Below are positions 55,301 through 62,753 of a stretch of DNA of 64,000 nucleotides, one piece after another; within the stretch, counting starts at the first letter, position 1, and every line of letters starts with the position of its first letter. The translations under genes and the position numbers were made by a program. The notes beneath the pieces are model-generated. The model saw only the letters and a program-made list of their open reading frames with translations, had not been told where the DNA came from and did not search any database. This stretch comes from Nitratiruptor tergarcus DSM 16512 (lineage in GTDB: Bacteria > Campylobacterota > Campylobacteria > Campylobacterales > Nitratiruptoraceae), in the NCBI RefSeq assembly GCF_027946175.1, contig NZ_AP026671.1, positions 1,054,001 to 1,118,000 of the forward strand, given 5' to 3'.

Positions 55301-57754
55301 TTAATCCTTTTTATATTTTCTCTTAGAATAGAGGTATAAATTTAGTGGAATTTTTAACTTCTCGCCCCACTTTTCTATCCAATCTGCAATTTGCAAAGCT
55401 TCATTCCATTTTCTTTCTTGCTCTAATTTATTCTTATCTTTTACACTATTTTTTAAATAATAATTAAATAAGGCTTTCCAACGTGCATTTTCTATTAAAA
55501 CTTGAGAATTTACATTTTGCATATTTTGCAAAAAAATTAATGTTTGTTGCATATCGATGAAAGTATAAACTTTATATAAAAAACTCTCACTTAAATAATC
55601 CATTTTTTTAAACTCATCCTCTAATGCATAAAGCTCTAAAACTTCCTCATTACTTACTTTTATTCCAAAAATTACAGAATTATTTTTATTAAAATCTTTT
55701 GCTTTATTTAAATCCTCTTCTGCAAACTCTGCCATTTGCATTATTGGAACATTAGCAGATATGAATTTAATTGCATAACTTAGATGAAAGTCACTATTTT
55801 GTGTGAACTTTTTAAAATCTATTATAAGTTCTTTATGCAAAGCAATAATCTCTTCATAATGGCCAATTAAAAAAAGATCATCTCCACCAGCAAATACGGT
55901 ATAAATATTTTTATATTCTTCTTTTTCTTCTTTAATCTTCTTTTTCAAAATTGAAGTAAAATAGAAATCTGTAAATCTTGATAAACTCATTATTCTTGAA
56001 AATGTAGCTTCATCAAAAATTTTTTCATTTTTTACTCTTTTAATTGGAATATAATCATTTTTTTCATTTTTTCCTTTTTTAAACCCATATATAAAAATTT
56101 GCCCCAAATTATCCACATCAGCCTTTAAAATAGCCAAATATTTTCGTCCATAAAATCCATCATCTTCTTCTTTTAATCCCTCTACAGCTATATGATAAAA
56201 GCTTTTTACATCTCCTTTTTTTAATCTTTCATCAAACTTTTCTTCAATAAGTTTATATCTTTTATCATTTTCATCTTCTATCAAAGGGACATAATTAGCA
56301 ACTCTTTTATATGCAAAATTATCATTTTCATCCATAGAAAAATAGATTAGATTATGATTTTGTATATCATTTACAAAATCAAATGCATCTATTAGATCTT
56401 TTGATAAATCTATTTGAATATATTTTTTCTTCGTAAATTTTTCACCTATTTCTTTAAATTTTTTACAAAACTTACAAATATAAATATCATCTATTTTTTC
56501 AGTTGTTGGCACAATTCCACATATATCACATTTTTCTTTACTTTTAAACTCTTCTATATAGTCTTCAAAAACTTCTATATTACTATCAAATTTTAGTTTT
56601 TCTTCTTCAAAAGATTTTGCTAAATTCCAAAATACACAAGAAGCATTATAAGGTCTATTTTGACAATGTAAATTCTTTTCTTTTTCAAATATTTTATTAT
56701 TATATTGCAAATGCTCATATTTTTCTTCTATAAAAGTAAGTGCAAATTTTGTTTGCAAATAATTTATAGTAGCAAACTGCTTATTTATTTCATCTTTTAT
56801 ATACTCAATAAATTCATCAAAAGTAAATTCTTTATTATTAACTTTTACCTTCTCATATTTTGGTGCGATAATAGTGAATTTTCCTCCAGCACTTAATACA
56901 ATATTTGTAGGAGGTATTTGAAGTAATTTACATATTTTAAGTGCAATATATTCTGTTGAAAGTGATACAAAAAGCGATTTTGCTCTTAATATTTTTGCTA
57001 AAAATTTATTACTTTCTCCAAATTTAGAAAAAATAAAACTCTGAATTGAAGTAAAATCACCTTGTATAAGATAAAATTTATCTTTATTTGTTTTCAATGC
57101 AACACTTAAAGCAGAGGTTAAAAGTAAATGATCAAACAGTGATACATCTGGATAAGATCTGTAGCTTGAAGAAGGTATAAAGGTTGTATATTTCTCAAGT
57201 AATGACTTAATTTTTAAAAACTCTAAAAAATTATCTTCTTTATTAAAGTTCAATTGCAAATTTTCGGCATCTTTTTTAAAATCATTATAAAGTCGTTGAT
57301 ATTTTTCTTGTGCTTGACTATCTTCTTTTTCTCTATTTGGATAAGCAATATTAGAAGTAAATTTTTGCACAGGAAAGAAAAACTCTTCATTTTCATTACA
57401 TAAAGCTACTTCACTAAAAATTGACATTAACTTAGTCTTTTTAAAATTGGAGCTTTCTCCTTCTTTTCTTTCAGCACTTGCATATCTATCTGCAAGTTGA
57501 ATTATTTTTTTATCATCATTTAAATTATTTTCATGATGAGATGATGCAATCTCAACTAGATTCTCAATGCCAACTAATCCCATCTCTTCAATAGCTTTGC
57601 TCGTATGAGCCGCATGAATATATGAGCATTTTTGTTCATTACATAAAGCAAAAGTCATATCATGATCATCTAAATCCTTTTTACCTGTTCTTTGTCTAAA
57701 CTTCCCAATATCATGTAAAAGTCCCGCAAGTGCAATTAAATCAACATCTCTCAT
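55301..57754 (-). CDS. cas10: Cas10/Csm1 with HD nuclease and GGDD cyclase
   Basis: An 817-aa large subunit. The N-terminal HD nuclease is intact (H14-D15 in LAGLLHDIGKFRQ; HAAHTSKAI; ASSHHEN). There is a zinc-binding middle (CDICG and CKFC), and the palm cyclase motif GGDD at 623-626 (TVFAGGDDLFLIG). After target RNA binding it cuts ssDNA and makes cyclic oligoadenylates that switch on the CARF effectors downstream. It overlaps cas6 by 4 bases. Confidence 0.97.
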   Translation of the reverse strand: MRDVDLIALAGLLHDIGKFRQRTGKKDLDDHDMTFALCNEQKCSYIHAAHTSKAIEEMGLVGIENLVEIASSHHENNLNDDKKIIQLADRYASAERKEGESSNFKKTKLMSIFSEVALCNENEEFFFPVQKFTSNIAYPNREKEDSQAQEKYQRLYNDFKKDAENLQLNFNKEDNFLEFLKIKSLLEKYTTFIPSSSYRSYPDVSLFDHLLLTSALSVALKTNKDKFYLIQGDFTSIQSFIFSKFGESNKFLAKILRAKSLFVSLSTEYIALKICKLLQIPPTNIVLSAGGKFTIIAPKYEKVKVNNKEFTFDEFIEYIKDEINKQFATINYLQTKFALTFIEEKYEHLQYNNKIFEKEKNLHCQNRPYNASCVFWNLAKSFEEEKLKFDSNIEVFEDYIEEFKSKEKCDICGIVPTTEKIDDIYICKFCKKFKEIGEKFTKKKYIQIDLSKDLIDAFDFVNDIQNHNLIYFSMDENDNFAYKRVANYVPLIEDENDKRYKLIEEKFDERLKKGDVKSFYHIAVEGLKEEDDGFYGRKYLAILKADVDNLGQIFIYGFKKGKNEKNDYIPIKRVKNEKIFDEATFSRIMSLSRFTDFYFTSILKKKIKEEKEEYKNIYTVFAGGDDLFLIGHYEEIIALHKELIIDFKKFTQNSDFHLSYAIKFISANVPIMQMAEFAEEDLNKAKDFNKNNSVIFGIKVSNEEVLELYALEDEFKKMDYLSESFLYKVYTFIDMQQTLIFLQNMQNVNSQVLIENARWKALFNYYLKNSVKDKNKLEQERKWNEALQIADWIEKWGEKLKIPLNLYLYSKRKYKKD

Positions 57755-58566
57755 CTCACATCCTCTACTTCAATTTTCCCTAGTCCAAATGTCCCAAGCT
57801 TCCCCACTCCTACAATCTCACCATATTTTAAAAATTCATACGTTTGTCTATCAAGTCCATCAACAACCATTTCTCCTACTATGCCTCCAATTTTCATTTT
57901 TGTTTTTTGTCTATTGGAATATCTTGCAAAATCAACAAATCTCAAATCTTTTTTTATTACTTCTGGAAAATTTTCTATCTTTTCATCAATTCCATCAAAA
58001 AAGAGCCTCTTTTTATAAATTGAAACTAAAATATCCTTTATATCAAGCTCACTAAGTCGCAAAAATTTTCCCTCCCTCTTTAATCTAAGAGGCGTTACAA
58101 ATCTTATCTTTACTTTTGGACAAAATTCGTCGCATTTAAAATTTTTTGGCTCTGTTTTTATACTCTTAAACTCATTTTCAAACACAACCTCACTACCTAG
58201 ATAAATCTTTTCTATCTCATATTTTTTTCTATTTGCCCCAAGTCCTTTTTGCGTTAGCATCCTATAAAGAGCACTTAATACATACGGATACTTTTGACAC
58301 GCTTCATTAAAAAGATACAAGGAAAAATCAAGTTTTTTTGGCTTTAGTGTAAAATCGAATCTAAACTTGTGAAATCTATTTTTCTCTTCATAAAACTCAT
58401 AATAAAGACAATTCTCTTTTGCAAAGCAGGTTGAACATTCAAAAGAGGGATTTATGCAGACTACATCTTTGAGATTCACTCCAAAAGCACCACGTAGCAT
58501 GGAGCCTATAAAGGGAGGTAATTGTGCAAAATCTTTTGATACTACATCTATTTTAAAATAGTTCAA
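57751..58566 (-). CDS. cas6: Cas6 crRNA-processing endoribonuclease
   Basis: A 271-aa RAMP protein with four cysteines near the N-terminus (CSTCFAKENC, with VVCINPSF before) and the C-terminal glycine-rich loop KYGEIVGVGKLGTFGLGKIEV. It should cut both arrays' repeats, which share their 3' part, leaving an 8-nt 5' handle. It is the first gene of the operon; the start is TTG behind AAAGG, and it is divergent from cas2/RT-cas1. Confidence 0.9.
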   Translation of the reverse strand: MNYFKIDVVSKDFAQLPPFIGSMLRGAFGVNLKDVVCINPSFECSTCFAKENCLYYEFYEEKNRFHKFRFDFTLKPKKLDFSLYLFNEACQKYPYVLSALYRMLTQKGLGANRKKYEIEKIYLGSEVVFENEFKSIKTEPKNFKCDEFCPKVKIRFVTPLRLKREGKFLRLSELDIKDILVSIYKKRLFFDGIDEKIENFPEVIKKDLRFVDFARYSNRQKTKMKIGGIVGEMVVDGLDRQTYEFLKYGEIVGVGKLGTFGLGKIEVEDVR

Positions 58567-58631
58567 AAACTTACCTTTAAATCTACAATTAATTTATTTT
58601 ACATTCAAAAAAGTTATATTAAACTTAATTT

Positions 58632-58904
58632 ATGAATACCCTTATAATGTATGATATAAGCTGTGACAAAAAAAGAAACAAAGTTGAAAAGCTCCTCTCT
58701 TCATATGGTTATAGGGTCAACTATTCTGTCTTTGAAATTTCAGTGCCAAAGCATCAATTCAAAAAACTTCTTCAAAACCTAATAAAACTAACTTCCAAAG
58801 AGGATAATGTAAGAGTCTATATCCTCACAAAAGAGGTATTAAAAAAATCTTTCAAACTCCACTCAAATGAAGGGATCTTTACAGATGAAGAGCTATATTT
58901 TTAA
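58632..58904 (+). CDS. cas2: Cas2 partner of the RT-Cas1 fusion
   Basis: A 90-aa Cas2: NTLIMYDISCDKKRNKVEKLLSSYG, VNYSVFEISVPKHQFKKLLQNL, and DNVRVYILTKE. Its end overlaps the RT-Cas1 start. It differs from both Cas2 proteins of module 1. It is divergent from cas6, with a 65-base promoter region between. Confidence 0.95.
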   Translation: MNTLIMYDISCDKKRNKVEKLLSSYGYRVNYSVFEISVPKHQFKKLLQNLIKLTSKEDNVRVYILTKEVLKKSFKLHSNEGIFTDEELYF

Positions 58905-61020
58905 TAAAACTTTTGAAGATATTTTCACAAAAGAGCGAATTGCATATGAGGCAAAAAGAGCCGGATTTGATATACCATATAAAAACTTTTTTAATTTTGC
59001 ACCGCACAAAAGTTTTTTTATTCCAAAAAACTCAAATGGAATGCGCCAGATTTCAGTTCCAGATACAAAAGCCAAAATCATTCAAAAAATCCTGCATGAT
59101 GAACTCACTTCTGTTTTGAGATTTAGTGACAGAAACTATGCATACCAAAAAAATAAATCGCCTCTTAAAGCCATCAATAGAGTTAAACATATTATAAAAA
59201 ATTACGAATTCATACTCAAAGCCGATATTAAAGATTTTTTCGACAGTATTGATCACGATAGACTCCTTGCTAAACTTTCAAAGATTATCAAAGATCCTAA
59301 AATCATATATCTCATCGCTCTTTTCCTCAAAAATGGCTCACTATTTCATAATCAATGGATTGACAAAACTGAAGGAGTTTATCAAGGTGATGTTTTAAGC
59401 CCGCTACTATCCAATATTTATTTGCACAAGTTTGATATGAAACTCGAAAATGAAAATATAGAGTTTGTCCGTTTTGCTGATGATATGATCTTTTTTGCCA
59501 ATCCCTACAAAGAAACTAAAAAGATTTTAAATTTCATAAATCAACTATTACAACAAGAAAAACTCTCTTTACATCCTGATAAACTCTATATTACCCATAA
59601 AAACAAACCTTTTGAATATTTAGGAGTACTTTTTGACATCCCTACTAACAGCTACTCCATAGAAAATGAAAGACTTATGAGCAAAATCTCCACCATCTCA
59701 AAAGAGACAAAAAATCTTGACCTCGATCAAACTATTAAAAAACTTAATGAACATATTGAAGGATTTTTAAACTATTATGCAAAGATAATCAACAATACAA
59801 ATCAATTGGAACTTCTGCAAAAAAGAGCCGATGAGATCATCATAGCAAAAATCATAGAGGCAAAACAGAATAAAACCATAACACGCAAAAGCGATTTTTT
59901 GCAAAAACTATCTTCTCTTCTTGCCTATACAAAAACCTCTCCTATAAATTTGGTAAATCATGCATACGAACAACTCAGACTCAAAAGTCCAAAAAAAGCA
60001 GCGTATAAAACTATTGAACAAAAAAAGAGGGACTTTTTCAAAAATAGTCTTAAAACTACAGAACTCATCATCTCAAAACCAGGAACCTATCTCTCTTTCT
60101 CGCAGGGAAAAATTTCTATCAAAACCCACGATGCACCCATCAAAAGAATCCCGTTCAAAAAACTTCGCCGTATCATTATCCTTACAACAAGAAGCTCTCT
60201 TTCTACATATCTCATCAAAAAATGCGCCGAAGAAAAAATAGATATAGATTTCATTGCAGAAAATGAACCATACGCTCTTCTCACATATCATAAAACAATA
60301 GCTAAAGAACTTCATATCAAGCAGCTTAAACTCATCTTATCCCCAAAAGGTTTACATTACACCAAAAATCTTTATTATGCAAAAGCAAAAAATCAAAGGA
60401 ATTTGTTAAAATATTTCAATATAAGAAGAAAAAATGAAAGTTTGCAAAAATATATTGAAAAAATCACTCTTCTTATTCCCAAAATCAAAAATGCAAAAGA
60501 TAGCAAAACCATTATGGGCATAGAAGCACAGATTAGTCAACTCTACTGGAATGGCTTTAAACTTATTACCAATTTACCATATTTCCAGCGAACTCACAAA
60601 GATTCCAAAGATCCAATAAATCAAGCTCTAAATTATGGCTATGCAATACTCTATAACAGAATCCAAGCAGCTCTTATCAAAGAAGGATTAAATATCTATT
60701 ACTCTTTTTTACACGTCACAGATTACCGCAAGCCTACACTGGTTTTTGATATGATAGAGCCTTTCCGTCAACCTATAGTAGATCGAGAAATCATCTCAAT
60801 AATCACCAAAAACCAAACAATAAAACAAAAAGATGGTAGGCTTACTTCAAATTCACTCAAACTCATTATCCAAAATATCCAGGAGCGTCTTGCATCATTC
60901 ACCAAAACAAAATTTGGCAAAACCACCTATCTCAATCTCATCTATTTTGAAGCTAATGCGCTCAAAAAAGCAATAGAAAATGAAGATCCAAACCATACAT
61001 TTTTTATAGCAAAATATTAA
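58885..61020 (+). CDS. reverse transcriptase-Cas1 fusion
   Basis: A 711-aa protein (717 aa if the ATG at 58867 is used; numbers here follow the longer form). RT domain, about 60-300: KADIKDFFDSID with D120, QGDVLSPLLSNIYLHKFD, FADD with D205-D206, and EYLGVLFD, close to group II intron RTs. Cas1 domain, about 395-717: E553 in MGIEAQISQLYW, H616 in YYSFLHVTDYR, and D628/E631 in LVFDMIEPFRQP. There is no Cas6 domain at the N-terminus. Known RT-Cas1 proteins take spacers from RNA as well as DNA; all catalytic residues appear intact. It lies next to array 2. Confidence 0.97.
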   Translation: MKSYIFNKTFEDIFTKERIAYEAKRAGFDIPYKNFFNFAPHKSFFIPKNSNGMRQISVPDTKAKIIQKILHDELTSVLRFSDRNYAYQKNKSPLKAINRVKHIIKNYEFILKADIKDFFDSIDHDRLLAKLSKIIKDPKIIYLIALFLKNGSLFHNQWIDKTEGVYQGDVLSPLLSNIYLHKFDMKLENENIEFVRFADDMIFFANPYKETKKILNFINQLLQQEKLSLHPDKLYITHKNKPFEYLGVLFDIPTNSYSIENERLMSKISTISKETKNLDLDQTIKKLNEHIEGFLNYYAKIINNTNQLELLQKRADEIIIAKIIEAKQNKTITRKSDFLQKLSSLLAYTKTSPINLVNHAYEQLRLKSPKKAAYKTIEQKKRDFFKNSLKTTELIISKPGTYLSFSQGKISIKTHDAPIKRIPFKKLRRIIILTTRSSLSTYLIKKCAEEKIDIDFIAENEPYALLTYHKTIAKELHIKQLKLILSPKGLHYTKNLYYAKAKNQRNLLKYFNIRRKNESLQKYIEKITLLIPKIKNAKDSKTIMGIEAQISQLYWNGFKLITNLPYFQRTHKDSKDPINQALNYGYAILYNRIQAALIKEGLNIYYSFLHVTDYRKPTLVFDMIEPFRQPIVDREIISIITKNQTIKQKDGRLTSNSLKLIIQNIQERLASFTKTKFGKTTYLNLIYFEANALKKAIENEDPNHTFFIAKY

Positions 61021-61411
61021 AAACAATATTAGAACTTTTTTCATAATCATAAGATAAGATTGAAAGCAAAAATTACCATTTTATGGAATTATTACTTTTT
61101 CTGATAGTTCTGATTTCAGGGATTATTAAGTATTCATCAGCAGATGTTAGAACTTTTAGCTAATTTTAAGTTTAAAAAGCCTTATTTTATGGGCTATATT
61201 ATTTGCAGACTTCTAACATCACATTTTCACAATAATTTTTTTTCAATGTTAGAACTTTTTTAAAGTCAAAAATCCCTTATTTTAGGGGCTTTAAGTTAAA
61301 ATTAAGCAATTTTTACATATGATATCTTAATAGATGTTAGTATTTTTTGGATATTTGAAAACTCGCTTGTTTTAAAAAGGTAAGTTTTTAAAAAGTCTCG
61401 TTATTTGGGTT
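61021..61411 (+). promoter_or_regulatory. leader of array 2 with TGTTAGAACTTTT direct repeats
   Basis: About 390 AT-rich bases without a gene between RT-cas1 and array 2. TGTTAGAACTTTT occurs near 61145 and 61247, related forms near 61030 and 61333, and an inverted form (ACTTCTAACATC) near 61210, so about every 60-100 bases. Two copies are followed by small hairpins around TTATTTTA (GCC..GGGC and CCC..GGGG). These are likely integration or transcription signals of the array. Confidence 0.6.
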
Positions 61412-61989
61412 ATTTACCTATTAGACCCGATTTTAAGGGGATTGAGACAGAAAGAGTCTCTAAGAGACTCTTTTCTCTCACCTTTACCCTCTATTTACCT
61501 ATTAGACCCGATTTTAAGGGGATTGAGACATTTGAAAAGCCCTTTAATGTCGGGCTTTACTAATTCACTATTTACCTATTAGACCCGATTTTAAGGGGAT
61601 TGAGACTTTAAAAAGAATAACACTGCTTCGCCTCTCATTTTTACTATTTACCTATTAGACCCGATTTTAAGGGGATTGAGACACTTTACTTCCATGTCCC
61701 GGGTAAGGTTCCCAACTAAAATAAATTTACCTATTAGACCCGATTTTAAGGGGATTGAGACTTAATTTTAATATTGTAGTCGGTGATGTACAAATTTATT
61801 GTCATTTACCTATTAGACCCGATTTTAAGGGGATTGAGACTCAAAACCCGCAACCTTAACATCTCCGTAAATCTCATTAAGATTTACCTATTAGACCCGA
61901 TTTTAAGGGGATTGAGACCTTCGCTAAAATCGTTCCCGTAAGAGGGGGCTTTGGCGTATTTACCTATTAGACCCGATTTTAAGGGGATT
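61412..61989 (+). CRISPR. CRISPR array 2: 37-bp repeats, 7 full plus one truncated, 7 spacers
   Basis: Repeats start at 61412, 61493, 61570, 61646, 61725, 61804, 61882 and 61958. The last loses its final GAGAC at 61989. Spacers are 39-44 bases. The repeat starts ATTTACCTATTA and shares its last 25 bases, ending GGGGATTGAGAC, with array 1. It is read rightward, away from RT-cas1. A detached piece of repeat (CCTATTAGACCCGATT) lies at 62094-62109, beyond an inserted structured repeat, so the array was once longer or was split. Confidence 0.97.
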
Positions 61990-62093
61990 TTTTTTCGGTA
62001 ACCGGGCGTAGGCTATGGTCGCTACGCTCCCATAAACGCTCGCCGTGCGAGCCTGAAAAAGCCAAGCAGTTGGCTTTTTCTTTACGGCTCTCC
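61990..62093. repeat. two-hairpin structured repeat, copy D, inside the end of array 2
   Basis: Sits exactly between the truncated repeat ending at 61989 and the repeat fragment starting at 62094. The first hairpin pairs GCGTAGGCTATGG with CCATAAACGC; a smaller hairpin GCTCG/CGAGC follows. The second is AAAAAGCCAA-GCAG-TTGGCTTTTT at about 62055-62080, with the same AAGCAGTT loop region as copies A and B. Confidence 0.65.
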
Positions 62094-62233
62094 CCTATTA
62101 GACCCGATTAATAAGTTTGTGGTTAAGATAGATCCTTCGCTTGTGTTCAGGATGACGAAGAGAAAAGCTCAGGATGGTAAGACGTCTATTTTTAAAAATA
62201 TATCTTATAGACAATTTATGACGCTTTCAAGAT

Positions 62234-62260
62234 GTATCCTTTCAAAAAAAGAAAGGATAC
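62234..62260 (+). promoter_or_regulatory. perfect hairpin masking the ribosome binding site of the next gene
   Basis: GTATCCTTTC (62234-62243), loop of seven A, and GAAAGGATAC (62251-62260) form a perfect 10-bp stem ending 3 bases before the ATG at 62264. The Shine-Dalgarno GAAAGGA is the whole 3' arm, so translation should depend on opening the stem, for example by heat, an sRNA or a protein. Confidence 0.6.
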
Positions 62261-62263
62261 AAA

Positions 62264-62509
62264 ATGCGAGAATTTCTCTATTTGTTAGGAGGCGCCAGCG
62301 CTTTTGTGGCAATGTTTGTCTGGAGAACTTTTTTCTTCGTGAGTGCCATTGTGATGGCTTATGCTTTTATCAATAAAAGTTTGGATATAGGTGATGCGAT
62401 CATGATGGTTTTGGGATATGCTTTAGTGGGTTTCGCGTGTATAATCATTGGAGGCTTGGCTATGATGTGGGCAGAAAACATGAAAGGTGGAGACCATTTT
62501 AGTCATTGA
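62264..62509 (+). CDS. small two- to three-helix membrane protein
   Basis: An 81-aa protein: YLLGGASAFVAMFVWRTFFFVSAIVMAYAFI and IMMVLGYALVGFACIIIGGLAMMW are hydrophobic, ending in a polar tail ENMKGGDHFSH. I recognise no family. The region 62110-62233 before it holds only a CCTTCG/GGATGACGAAG-type dispersed repeat and AT-rich DNA. Translation is probably controlled by the hairpin over its ribosome site. Confidence 0.55.
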   Translation: MREFLYLLGGASAFVAMFVWRTFFFVSAIVMAYAFINKSLDIGDAIMMVLGYALVGFACIIIGGLAMMWAENMKGGDHFSH

Positions 62510-62576
62510 GAATTTTGGGTATATATATGAACTTTCATACGCCTTTGGATCTATGTGGCGATTATGTTCTCTTGAC

Positions 62577-62740
62577 ATACTCCCCATGTATTTTTTTTGG
62601 GGGGTTCAGGTAATAACAGCCTATGGCATAGGCTATAAACCTGGCGTAGGTTATGCAAACAAGCTTGCATATACGCCCATATTGGATCTTTTAAAAAGTA
62701 GTCAGCTACCCCACGCCTAAAGGCGGGGGAGTAGCTGACC
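62577..62740. mobile_element. IS200/IS605-like palindromic remnant (MITE-like), containing repeat copy E
   Basis: The left end TTGACATACTCCCC forms a hairpin with GGGGGG (62580-62604). The right end is a strong imperfect palindrome, GTCAGCTAC...GTAGCTGAC with inner CGCC-TAAA-GGCG, at 62701-62739. Subterminal hairpins of this kind mark IS200/IS605 elements. No transposase or TnpB lies between. The middle holds hairpins GCCTAT-GGC-ATAGGC and AACCT-GGCGT-AGGTT, and GGCGTAGGTTATGC/GCATATACGCC, which matches the first hairpin of repeat copy D. Confidence 0.5.
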
Positions 62741-62753
62741 CAAATATTCATTG

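Noticed and set aside
58885-60100. Group II intron or retron reverse transcriptase
   Set aside because: No intron ribozyme or msr/msd structure seen beside it, and the frame continues without a break into a full Cas1 domain.
61412-61989. Array 2 spacer hairpins as true terminators stopping the array
   Set aside because: T runs after the stems are only three to four bases long in array orientation; kept only as an observation on spacer origin.
62119-62376. 85-aa plus-strand frame
   Set aside because: Begins in a dispersed GGATGACGAAG-type repeat and overlaps the better-supported 81-aa membrane gene in another frame.
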